From NCBI GenBank assembly GCA_964609795.1, contig CAZSTC010000017.1:1-37378 (forward strand): a DNA stretch of 37,378 nucleotides, in the 5' to 3' direction. Shown here one piece after another: positions 9,833 through 17,690 of the stretch. This stretch comes from UBA1412 sp964609795. GTDB taxonomy: Bacteria; Verrucomicrobiota; Verrucomicrobiia; Limisphaerales; UBA1412. The translations under genes and the position numbers were made by a program. The notes beneath the pieces were generated by a model that saw only the letters and a list, made by a program, of their open reading frames with translations, did no database searches and was not told where the DNA came from. Position 1 is the stretch's first letter, and each line of letters opens with the position of its first letter.

Positions 9833-10717
9833 CTACTTTACCAGATCGTCATAGAACGAGGTGTTATTCGTAACGGAAAACTCATTCCCGTTGAAATACC
9901 AAAAAACCATATCCCGCGTCCCCAGTCCGGGCAAATCCGCCTGCACGACTGAGTGTGTCATACTGCCGGAAACAAGCGTTCGGAAAAGCTGAGAGTTATT
10001 ACCGGCTTTGTACCCGCCTTTCTCCGCCTTTCTGATCGGCCAGGAGAGCGTGACGGAAACCTGATAGACATTTTGGGACAGAGAGCGCTCCTCCTTCATC
10101 TTCTCAGCTACGGAAGGATCTTTGCCGCTAAGCTGACTTGCGTTCAGAGAATTGGTCTGAACCGGAAGCACATCCACCTCAACCAGGTAGGCCATCCCGA
10201 AATCCCGGCTCGTGTCGCTGTTGCTCTTATCCGATGCGGTTCCATTCATCGAACGCATCTTGAGCCGGCAGGTCATATTCGTATAGAGACTGTTCCTCAA
10301 AACTCCTGCATTATTGAGATAGTTGGGAACCCAAACATTACTGCTCGTCAATAAAAACCTGGGGGCACTCAATAAGCCGATGATTTCCCGAGTTCCCCAA
10401 TAGGTTCCGCCCGAGGTATTATTTTGAATAACGGCCTTGGGCTCTCCGTTCGGGTCAGAATCCGAGTAGAGCAAAATCTCATCCACGTAGAGCCCCAGGT
10501 CGTCATAACCGCGAGCGCCCTGCGTGATCGCTTCCAGCAGATAATTGCCATCCATCAAACTCAGGGTGTTTTCCCTGTTTTTCTTCTGGGCCTGCCCGCC
10601 CAAAGGCAACACACCCATAATCACCACCAGAGCAAAACCGACAATTGCCAAGCAGAGAGCGATCTCCACCATGGTAAACGCACTCTGCCGCCGGGTTCTA
10701 TTTTCCAAAAATCTCAT
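9833..10717 (-). CDS. Verru_Chthon cassette protein B; GspI-like minor pseudopilin
   Basis: A 294-residue prepilin-like protein. A short basic leader (RTRRQSA) ends at Ala13; the mature protein would begin FTMVEIALCLAIVGFALVV, with Glu18 as Glu+5. Directly behind the helix comes GVLPLGGQAQKKNRENT, a segment that I associate with the family called Verru_Chthon cassette protein B. The start codon is two bases after the stop of cassette protein D, so the two are translated from one message. In gene order it takes the place of GspI. The predicted product is anchored in the inner membrane before assembly into a pseudopilus. No catalytic motif is visible. Confidence 0.8.
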   Translation of the reverse strand: MRFLENRTRRQSAFTMVEIALCLAIVGFALVVIMGVLPLGGQAQKKNRENTLSLMDGNYLLEAITQGARGYDDLGLYVDEILLYSDSDPNGEPKAVIQNNTSGGTYWGTREIIGLLSAPRFLLTSSNVWVPNYLNNAGVLRNSLYTNMTCRLKMRSMNGTASDKSNSDTSRDFGMAYLVEVDVLPVQTNSLNASQLSGKDPSVAEKMKEERSLSQNVYQVSVTLSWPIRKAEKGGYKAGNNSQLFRTLVSGSMTHSVVQADLPGLGTRDMVFWYFNGNEFSVTNNTSFYDDLVK

Positions 10718-10719
10718 TT

Positions 10720-11622
10720 CTAGAAATCCACTCTTAATTCATCCTGTAAAGCGGTCACCTTCCCCGTTTTTCCGTCGATCCGTATCCTCATGAGAGGAGG
10801 CCTGTCCAAAGCCGCTAACGGAGTAATCTCGACCAGACTGCTCGGGGTTTCATAAAAACCGCTCGCCTTAACGATTGGCAACACCTCATAGTCACACCAG
10901 GAGGGAAGCGATAAAAGTTCCGGCTTTTGGCTGCCGTACTCCAGCCACGGAAAAACGAGTTCGCCCTTGTGGTTGAAAGCAATGCACGGGAGGCTCATTT
11001 CCGGCCCCTTCGAATTGGGAAAACGAACATCCACCTGAAGCAGAGGCGCCTCAATCCAATTGGTGAAGCCAGCTGTCCTCTGACGGGTTTTTTCGTTCAG
11101 CCAATAAGCTTTGGTGACATTGTTCGTCAGCTTATGGGGATGGAACATGACACCATCGGGCAGCGATTTCCACTCCGTCAGATACCGGGGTTTCTGCTGG
11201 GATGGCTGATCCCCTACCGTCCGGCTGGCGTAAACCGCATAGGCCGTATATTGCTGCTGGACCAGGTTTGTCCAGAGTTGGCGGGAGCTCTGAATGAACC
11301 GATGGCGCTCAACCGCCGGCAACTCCATCGCGACCTGATTCAGTTTGCTCTGAAATTGATTTCTCTCCCAGTAGATATTGGTTGAGACGAAAAGAACATA
11401 GACAGTACAGCGGTCGCTGATGGCTCGCGAACGAGCCAGGCTGATATCATCGGTGAGCTGCCTCACCACATTGTTCACCAGGTTACCCTGGCCAAAACCT
11501 TTCAGCGCCGGCATGCTCAGAGCCGCTATCAAACCGATGATTGTGAAGACCACGAGAAGCTCTATCAGCGTAAAGCCGCCCTCGTCGCCTTTCATCCTCA
11601 TTGTTTGCCTGTTTTTCAGCAT
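10720..11622 (-). CDS. Verru_Chthon cassette protein D; GspH-like minor pseudopilin
   Basis: A 300-residue prepilin-like protein with a canonical cleavage site: leader ending KGDEGG (Gly16), mature start FTLIELLVVFTIIGLIAALSMPAL and Glu21 as Glu+5. The post-helix segment with LVNNVVRQLTDDISLARSRAI is typical of GspH/FimT-like minor pseudopilins (L...L..ARS.AI) and of Verru_Chthon cassette protein D. The start at 11622 has a good ribosome site (GAAGGA about 8 bases upstream). It is the first cassette gene, 40 bases behind a GspG-like pseudopilin and two bases before cassette protein B. Together with B, C and A it gives the same order as gspH-I-J-K. Confidence 0.85.
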   Translation of the reverse strand: MLKNRQTMRMKGDEGGFTLIELLVVFTIIGLIAALSMPALKGFGQGNLVNNVVRQLTDDISLARSRAISDRCTVYVLFVSTNIYWERNQFQSKLNQVAMELPAVERHRFIQSSRQLWTNLVQQQYTAYAVYASRTVGDQPSQQKPRYLTEWKSLPDGVMFHPHKLTNNVTKAYWLNEKTRQRTAGFTNWIEAPLLQVDVRFPNSKGPEMSLPCIAFNHKGELVFPWLEYGSQKPELLSLPSWCDYEVLPIVKASGFYETPSSLVEITPLAALDRPPLMRIRIDGKTGKVTALQDELRVDF

Positions 11623-11662
11623 TAAAAGTCCTTCGTTTTTAAACGTGGATAAAACTTTTAAA

Positions 11663-12475
11663 CTATTTCCAGCTCAGGATGTTATCCTTATTCACACCGA
11701 TATTCGCTTTGAGATTCGGATTTGCCTGACCGTCCGGCCCCATGGACCAAACCAGAACGTTGGCCTTGACGCCAAACGTAACGGGACTTGCTGGCAAAGA
11801 ATACTCAGGCACGTAGATCAGGCCCTGCAATCCCTTCCGAGGGTTGGAGGGGTCCGAGCTCACCTGCGACATACCGTACATCCAATCCACCGTATAATCA
11901 TCGTAGTTCAGATCCAGCGAAATAAAGTAAGGATTGCCCCAGGGGTCGCGATACGTTCCATAAGGATCCACCGAAGAAGGGGTTGCCACTTTGGAACCGT
12001 CTTTGACCGTCAGGAAAACCTCTTTGCGCGTATTGCGTGCATGGTTGTAATTGGGAGTGCGCCCATCGGGACCATTGCTGAAGGCGTAGTATTCCATATC
12101 CCTCAGGATCGCGAGCACTTCTGCATTATTCGTGTAGTTGTTGCCGTTGCCCAAACGGAGAGCCACCGAATAGGGGCTTTTGCCATCAGGCTGCTGAACG
12201 GTTCCACCGTTGTTAAAGACGCCGAAGGTGAAATCATGAACCCCCGAGTTATCCGTCGTAAACTTGGACGTCGGCAGTTTACCGTAGGAGCTTTCGTACT
12301 GCGCAATGGCAGCCACCAAATTGGCAATCTCCATTTCCGCCTGTTTGATCTTCACTCTAGCCTTGGCCTTCGTAACCGCCGGGAAAGTCATCCCTGCCAA
12401 AATGGCTATGATGGCGATTACCACCAAAAGCTCTATGAGCGTAAAAGCTCTGTTTTTTCCAGTCATCATTCTCAT
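11663..12475 (-). CDS. GspG-like major pseudopilin
   Basis: A 270-residue type II secretion pseudopilin. The leader is short (about 10 residues, ending NRA); the mature start FTLIELLVVIAIIAILAGMTFPAV has Glu15 as Glu+5. The segment EMEIANLVAAIAQYESSYGKLPTS is the hallmark of GspG-type pseudopilins, and a later DPWGNPYFISLD matches the conserved DPWGNPY block near the GspG C-terminus. At 270 residues it is longer than classical GspG (about 140), with extra material between the helix and the DPWG block. It lies 20 bases behind another pseudopilin and 40 before cassette protein D. It is probably one of the shaft-forming subunits. The -1 residue is Ala rather than the usual Gly. Confidence 0.88.
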   Translation of the reverse strand: MRMMTGKNRAFTLIELLVVIAIIAILAGMTFPAVTKAKARVKIKQAEMEIANLVAAIAQYESSYGKLPTSKFTTDNSGVHDFTFGVFNNGGTVQQPDGKSPYSVALRLGNGNNYTNNAEVLAILRDMEYYAFSNGPDGRTPNYNHARNTRKEVFLTVKDGSKVATPSSVDPYGTYRDPWGNPYFISLDLNYDDYTVDWMYGMSQVSSDPSNPRKGLQGLIYVPEYSLPASPVTFGVKANVLVWSMGPDGQANPNLKANIGVNKDNILSWK

Positions 12476-12495
12476 ATCAGTTCTTTTTTAATCGT

Positions 12496-13296
12496 TTAAA
12501 AATAGTCTTTGCGCACCTCGGGCTTCATTCCGTTCCAGTTTCCGATCACATAGTATTCCACATAGCGGCCCTGATTATCTTGTTTAACCGCGTTTTGCCG
12601 CGATAGCTGAAACTCAGCCCATAAATCAAATTTACCCGGATTATTGGTCGGGTCGGTCATATTGTAGTGCCAAGGGTTATTCACTCCCATTTTGCGCCAT
12701 GCTTTACCCCGATTATCCAAGGCCGCTTGATAGAGAGGCGCATTCACCGGAACCCGGAGAATATCAAAAGTCACCGACCGGTTCGCATTGGTCAGTCTGC
12801 CGAACTTGCGTTGACTGTAGCTTCCCAGGAAATTCCGAACCCTTGACTCCCTCTCAGAGGCATTCAGGATTCCGTCAGCCGCATTGCCAAAAATCGGCTT
12901 CATTTCCGCCGAAGTCAAAAAATGGAAATCCCCCGAAGGGGTGCGAATGTACGGAGAAGAAAAAGCATTATTGGTAACCAGACACCCGGTTAATTCCAAA
13001 ACCAGTTGATTGGTGGCCGATGAACCCGGCATAGGGTAGCCATTGGCATCTTTCATCTGGTTATCGGGCGGATAAACCTTGTAGATATTCTTGTAGAGCT
13101 CAATGGCTGAAACCAGACGCGAGAGCTCACCCTGAACGCGGGCGATCCTCATTTTGCTGGAAACCAGACTGGACATGCCAATCATCATTCCGGCCAAAAG
13201 CCCTATCAGAGAAATCACCACCAGGAGTTCTATCATCGTGAACGCCCAACGGCCGCTTCTCTCTAAGAGGTTTTTATCTGTTTTGTAAAAGCGCAC
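12496..13296 (-). CDS. GspG-like pseudopilin, second copy
   Basis: A 266-residue prepilin-like protein that starts with GTG at 13296. The leader ends SGRWA (Ala18) and the mature N-terminus is FTMIELLVVISLIGLLAGMMIGM, with Glu23 as Glu+5. The segment VQGELSRLVSAIELYKNIYKVYPPDN has the layout of a major pseudopilin: helix, then a Tyr-rich turn with YPP. It lacks the DPWGNPY block of the next gene. It stands 148 bases behind the platform protein gene, the largest gap in the train, and a candidate promoter lies in that gap. The two adjacent G-like genes may form a mixed shaft or one may be a tip adaptor; the sequence does not decide this. Confidence 0.82.
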   Translation of the reverse strand: MRFYKTDKNLLERSGRWAFTMIELLVVISLIGLLAGMMIGMSSLVSSKMRIARVQGELSRLVSAIELYKNIYKVYPPDNQMKDANGYPMPGSSATNQLVLELTGCLVTNNAFSSPYIRTPSGDFHFLTSAEMKPIFGNAADGILNASERESRVRNFLGSYSQRKFGRLTNANRSVTFDILRVPVNAPLYQAALDNRGKAWRKMGVNNPWHYNMTDPTNNPGKFDLWAEFQLSRQNAVKQDNQGRYVEYYVIGNWNGMKPEVRKDYF

Positions 13297-13354
13297 TCTA
13301 ATCTTCTCTGAATCAAGTTTTTAAATCCAAAAACGCATTTTATGCTCTTTCCAT

Positions 13355-13383
13355 TATTTACAACATCGCAGTTTTCATGCCAA
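13355..13383 (-). promoter_or_regulatory. Candidate internal promoter for the pseudopilin genes
   Basis: Read on the minus strand, TTGGCA (13378-13383, five of six consensus bases) is followed after 17 bases by TAAATA (13355-13360), in the 148-base gap between the platform gene and the first pseudopilin. A short palindrome AAGAG-CC-CTCTT overlaps the -35 end. The -10 match is weak, so this is a tentative call. Confidence 0.3.
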
Positions 13384-13444
13384 GAGCCCTCTTTGCAACG
13401 GATTGCGTTTTATCCAAACTGCTCTGCTTCTTCTCATTCCTCGT

Positions 13445-14779
13445 CTACTCGTCGCCGCCTCCACCAGTGTCACCCATACCGTCCATAAGAGAAATCAGAG
13501 GCATGAACATTGCGATAACGATACTACCGACAATCACGGCCAGAAAGACGATCATCACCGGCTCCAATAGCGAAGTCATGGCCGCCACGGCATTATCGAC
13601 TTCTTCATCGTAGTTATCGGCAATCTTCATTAACATTTCCGGCAAGGCACCCGTCTGCTCTCCGACGTCCACCATGGAAATCACCATGGGCGGAAATATC
13701 TTGGAACTCTCCAAAGGAGTAGTGATATTTTCACCTTCCTTCACATTTTCGTGAACACTATGCACTGCGTTGGCAACAATCACGTTACCGGAGGTCTCCT
13801 GCACGATGTTGAGCGATTGAAGAATCGGCACGCCTGAGCTCACCAGCGTTCCCAGGGTTCGGGTAAAGCGGGAGATCGCTACCTTTGATATCACCGGACC
13901 AAACACCGGCGCCACCAGTTTGAACTTATCGAAAAAGAGCCTCCCGGTCTTGGTCTTAACCAACAATCGGAAAATGACGAAAATGACAAAAAGCGCACCA
14001 CATGTTTCCAGAAAATGATGTTGAACCGTTGCAGATATATTCAGCACCAACACCGTAAACCCGGGCAAATCTTTCCCGGCGAGGTCGGAGAAAATGTCTT
14101 TAAATTTCGGAATCACGACCACCATCAGAATAGCCATGATCGCGACGGCAACAACCAGCACGGCCACAGGGTAAAACATGGCGGCCACGACCTTGCCCTT
14201 AATCTTCTGGGCTTTCTCCATGAATTCAGCCAGACGCAAGAGCACTACTTCCAGCACACCGCCCATTTCACCGGCTTTCACCATGGAAACGAAGAGCTTA
14301 TTGAAGATTTTCGGATGCTGCCCAAGGGCTTCGGAAAAGGTACTGCCCCCTTCCACTGAAACAGAAATTTTTTGAATGGTTTCTTTCAGGCTCGGGTTCT
14401 TTTCCTGCCGCTCCAATACGCGCAACCCTCTCAAGAGCGGCAAACCGGCATCGATCAGCGTCGCCAGCTGCCGAGTGAAGGTACAGAGCACCTTCGAACT
14501 CACCCCTCCGAAACCGGGTACCTTATGCAGCGGAATGTTGAACTCCTTCTTCATCCCCTTGCCTTTGCCGCCTTTGCCCGGGGCTCCGCCGCTCTTGCCT
14601 TTGGATCCCTTTTTGCCTTTAGCGGCAGGCGAAGCCGCAGCACCCGCTTCCACTACCTTCGTGGGGAAGAGCTGCATCTCCTGCAACCGAGCCAGGGCTT
14701 CACTCTGATTTTTCGCGTCAAGACTCCCCTTGGTTTCCTTACCTTGGGCATCCATCGCGATATAATTAAACTTGGGCAT
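13445..14779 (-). CDS. Inner-membrane platform protein of T4P/T2SS, PilC/GspF family
   Basis: A 444-residue polytopic protein. Residues 1-45 form the small N-terminal domain typical of PilC/GspF (PKFNYIAMDAQGKETKG, LQEMQLFPTKVVEAG). Two GspF repeats follow. The first contains CTFTRQLATLIDAGLPLLRGLRVL, then EMGGVLEVVLLRLAEFMEK and a long membrane helix (VAVLVVAVAIMAILMVVVIPKF). The second contains SRFTRTLGTLVSSGVPILQSL and VGEQTGALPEMLMKIADNYDEEV, ending with a membrane helix and a short acidic tail. The protein anchors pseudopilus assembly and contacts the cytoplasmic ATPases. An unusual linker at about 46-80 is made almost only of Gly, Lys, Ala and Ser. It lies 32 bases behind a GspE-like ATPase gene. 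Confidence 0.93.
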   Translation of the reverse strand: MPKFNYIAMDAQGKETKGSLDAKNQSEALARLQEMQLFPTKVVEAGAAASPAAKGKKGSKGKSGGAPGKGGKGKGMKKEFNIPLHKVPGFGGVSSKVLCTFTRQLATLIDAGLPLLRGLRVLERQEKNPSLKETIQKISVSVEGGSTFSEALGQHPKIFNKLFVSMVKAGEMGGVLEVVLLRLAEFMEKAQKIKGKVVAAMFYPVAVLVVAVAIMAILMVVVIPKFKDIFSDLAGKDLPGFTVLVLNISATVQHHFLETCGALFVIFVIFRLLVKTKTGRLFFDKFKLVAPVFGPVISKVAISRFTRTLGTLVSSGVPILQSLNIVQETSGNVIVANAVHSVHENVKEGENITTPLESSKIFPPMVISMVDVGEQTGALPEMLMKIADNYDEEVDNAVAAMTSLLEPVMIVFLAVIVGSIVIAMFMPLISLMDGMGDTGGGGDE

Positions 14780-14811
14780 ACTTTACTAAATTATTTTTCG
14801 TAAGTCGTGGT

Positions 14812-16539
14812 TTATGTGTATTTCAGAACCTCTTCTATCGTTATCTCACCATCAAAGATTCCTCGAATACCGTCCTGACGCAGGGTCCTCATCCCGTCTT
14901 CCATCGCTCTCTGGCGCAGTACGGCCGTCGGAACGCGATCATTGATCATCGCCCGGATAGCATCGTTCACCACCAGGAGCTCGTAAATACCTTTTCGGCC
15001 TTTATAACCGGTATCGTTACAGTTGGGGCAACCCCGCCCGTAACTGAAAGTCCGGTCCCCTAGTTCCGCCGGCGTCAGACCGAGCAAAGAGAGCTGGCTT
15101 TCGGTCGGCTCAAAGGAGGTCACGCACTTTTTGCAGATAGTTCTGACAAGACGTTGGGCCAGAACACCCAGAAGCGTTGAAGAAATCAAGAAAGGCTCTG
15201 CACCGATATCCACCATACGGACAACGGCGCTGGGCGCATCGTTCGTGTGGAGAGTCGTAAGCACAAGGTGACCCGTCAGGGAGGCCTGAATCGCAATCTG
15301 GGTCGTCTCCAGGTCACGCATTTCACCGACCATCACAATGTCCGGGTCCTGACGCAGGAAGGAGCGCAATGCACTGCTGAAGGTCATACCCACGGCTTCA
15401 TGCACAGGCACCTGCATAATTCCTTCAATATCATACTCCACGGGGTCTTCCACCGTCAGGAGCTTTGAAGTGATGTCGTTAATCTTATTGAGCGCGGAGT
15501 AAAGAGTCGTCGTCTTACCGCAACCGGTCGGCCCCGTCACAATAACGATGCCGTTGGGCTGGGTGATCATTTCGCCGAAGCGTTCGAAAACGTGTTCGGG
15601 CATTCCCAGCTTATCGAGCTCCAGCTTCACGGCACTGCGGTCCAACACACGAAGCACCACCGATTCACCGAACTGAGTCGGCAGGCTCGAAATACGCAAA
15701 TCAATGGGCCGCCCATCAATCATCATGCTGATACGACCGTCCTGGGGAAGTCGCCGCTCTGAAATATCCAGGTTGGAAATAATCTTTAAACGGGAAATAA
15801 CCGGCAAAGCCAAATGCCTGGGCGGAGGTGCCATTTCATAGAGAGCACCGTCCACGCGGTAGCGGATTTTGAATTCATCTTCAAAGGGCTCGAAGTGAAT
15901 ATCGCTGGCACGATCCTGCACCGCCTGCTGAAGCACCAGGTTGACGAATTTCACAATCGGAGCTTCATTGGCCATGTCGCTCAGGTCGTCACCACCCATG
16001 GACACATCGTGATCCGCATCATAACTCTCCGAATCCATCCCCAGCTCTTTGAGGACGTCGCTCACCGCATTGGCCGTCTCCGCTCCGCCGCCGCCAGCGC
16101 CGCCACCGTAGTATTGCTGGATCGCCGCATCAATTTCAGAAGGAGCCGCCACAACGACAACGATCTCCTTACCGATGGCAAAGCCGATCTCGTCCACCAC
16201 TGAAGGGTTGAACGGATCTACCAGAGCTAACTGCAAAACAGTGCCAAAGAGGTCCACCGGGACGCATTGGTAGGCTTTTGCTGTATCAGCCGGGACCGCG
16301 GCGATCGCTTCGGCCGGTATCTCACCCAGCGTTTTGAAGTTCACCACCTGAGTGGCCAGGCTGTCTGCCATGGTCTGCAGGAGCGTTGCCTGGTCCAGAA
16401 TCCCCATATCGACAATGACGTCAAACACCCGTCTGCCGGTGCGAGTGGATTCCTGGATAATCTCCTCGGCCTGCATATCGTCCAGGAGAGCAGAATCCTT
16501 GAGAAGTGAAACAAGCGGAAAGTTAGCTATATCTGTCAT
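14812..16539 (-). CDS. Pilus/secretion assembly ATPase, PilB/GspE family (copy next to pilC)
   Basis: A 575-residue hexameric motor ATPase. The N-terminal MshEN-type domains (about 1-150) are followed by a Gly-Ala-rich linker (YYGGGAGGGGAET) and the N2 domain (DRASDIHFEPFEDEFKIRYRVDG). The core has a P-loop GPTGCGKTTT with Lys342, an Asp box (LLTVEDPVEY), Walker B (PDIVMVGEMRDLETTQIA) and His box (GHLVLTTLHTNDAPSA). The Zn-binding CKKC...GCPNC module near 465-515 is typical of PilB/GspE. The P-loop has Cys where most homologues have Ser or Glu. It drives pseudopilin polymerisation through the GspF-type platform. The gene sits 12 bases after pilT and 32 before the platform gene. Which of the two PilB-like ATPases serves which filament cannot be told from sequence. 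Confidence 0.93.
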   Translation of the reverse strand: MTDIANFPLVSLLKDSALLDDMQAEEIIQESTRTGRRVFDVIVDMGILDQATLLQTMADSLATQVVNFKTLGEIPAEAIAAVPADTAKAYQCVPVDLFGTVLQLALVDPFNPSVVDEIGFAIGKEIVVVVAAPSEIDAAIQQYYGGGAGGGGAETANAVSDVLKELGMDSESYDADHDVSMGGDDLSDMANEAPIVKFVNLVLQQAVQDRASDIHFEPFEDEFKIRYRVDGALYEMAPPPRHLALPVISRLKIISNLDISERRLPQDGRISMMIDGRPIDLRISSLPTQFGESVVLRVLDRSAVKLELDKLGMPEHVFERFGEMITQPNGIVIVTGPTGCGKTTTLYSALNKINDITSKLLTVEDPVEYDIEGIMQVPVHEAVGMTFSSALRSFLRQDPDIVMVGEMRDLETTQIAIQASLTGHLVLTTLHTNDAPSAVVRMVDIGAEPFLISSTLLGVLAQRLVRTICKKCVTSFEPTESQLSLLGLTPAELGDRTFSYGRGCPNCNDTGYKGRKGIYELLVVNDAIRAMINDRVPTAVLRQRAMEDGMRTLRQDGIRGIFDGEITIEEVLKYT

Positions 16540-16551
16540 CTAGTAAAAGAG

Positions 16552-17646
16552 TTACTGTGCATTCTTCATGGCACGGATAGCGTCGATCTCCTGAATTTTT
16601 ATCATGGATGTTCCCGGATCTTGAGCCTTGGTGATCACCTCTTCCTGAGAAATGAGCCCTTGCTCATACTTCTCGAGCAAACAGGCATCGAGCGCTAACA
16701 TTCCGTACTTGGCACCCGTTTGAATATCAGAACCGATACGGAACGATTTATTATCACGAATCAGCGCCGCAATAGAGGGAGTATTAATCATGATCTCAAA
16801 GACCGCCACGCGGCCGGGCTTGTCACAGCGGGGCAGCAAGAGCTGCGATATCACCGCCTGCAGCACCGTCGAGAGCTGAATACGAATCTGCTCCTGCTGT
16901 GTCACCGGGAAGGCGTTCACAATACGGTCAATCGTCTTAGCGGCACCGGTCGTATGCAGAGTTCCGAAAACCAAGTGACCCGTTTCGGCCGCTGTAATCG
17001 CCGCTTCCATGGTCTCAAGGTCACGAAGCTCACCGACCAGAATGATATCCGGGTCCTGACGCAATGCGCGGCGCAGCGCTTCTGCAAAGCTCGGGACGTC
17101 CACGTGAACCTCACGCTGCGTCACGACTGCCTGCTTGTGATGATGGTAATACTCAATCGGGTCTTCAACCGTGATAATGTGCGCCTCGTCACGCTCGATA
17201 TTAATAATATCAATCATGGAGGCCAAAGTGGTGGATTTACCCGAACCGGTCGGACCTGTCACCAATACCAGACCTCTGGGCTTGTAGAGCAACTCACGCA
17301 CCGAGGCCGGCAGACCGATCTGCTCCATGGTGAGGAGCTTGCTGGGAATCTGGCGCAAGACCATCGCGAAGTTACCACGTTCCTTGAAAACGCTCACACG
17401 GAAACGAGCCATTTCACCGAACGCAAAACCGAAGTCCGAACCGCCCTGCTCGCGTACGGATTGGATATGATCTTCAGAAGTAATGCTCCTGGATAACTCT
17501 TCGGTATCTTCCGGAGCTAATGGAGGACCTTCAACGCGGTGCAAACGCCCATGGACCCGGATTACGGGAGGAATTCCGACACGAAGGTGCAAGTCTGACG
17601 CTCCTTCAGAGACGGTCAGCTGCAATAAATCTGACATTGAATACAT
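16552..17646 (-). CDS. pilT: Twitching motility / retraction ATPase PilT
   Basis: A 364-residue PilT-family ATPase of normal length. The N-terminal domain contains SEGASDLHLRVGIPPVIRVHGRL. The core has P-loop GPTGSGKSTT with Lys137, Asp box (ITVEDPIEYYHHH), Walker B (PDIILVGELRDLETMEAAITAAETGH) and the His box (GTLHTTGAAKTIDRIV). PilT lacks the zinc module of PilB, as here. In type IV pili it depolymerises the filament. Its presence suggests a retractable fibre rather than a purely secretory pseudopilus, since classical T2SS has no PilT. The start used is ATG at 17646; an ATG nine bases downstream is equally possible. It lies 44 bases behind a PilB-like gene and 12 before the second one. Confidence 0.93.
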   Translation of the reverse strand: MYSMSDLLQLTVSEGASDLHLRVGIPPVIRVHGRLHRVEGPPLAPEDTEELSRSITSEDHIQSVREQGGSDFGFAFGEMARFRVSVFKERGNFAMVLRQIPSKLLTMEQIGLPASVRELLYKPRGLVLVTGPTGSGKSTTLASMIDIINIERDEAHIITVEDPIEYYHHHKQAVVTQREVHVDVPSFAEALRRALRQDPDIILVGELRDLETMEAAITAAETGHLVFGTLHTTGAAKTIDRIVNAFPVTQQEQIRIQLSTVLQAVISQLLLPRCDKPGRVAVFEIMINTPSIAALIRDNKSFRIGSDIQTGAKYGMLALDACLLEKYEQGLISQEEVITKAQDPGTSMIKIQEIDAIRAMKNAQ

Positions 17647-17690
17647 ATTCTAATTATCTTTTATCAACAAATTTTATACCCGCACTACTG

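Noticed and set aside
16720..17496. 258-codon plus-strand open frame opposite pilT
   Set aside because: It mirrors the pilT coding strand. PilT motifs are complete on the minus strand.
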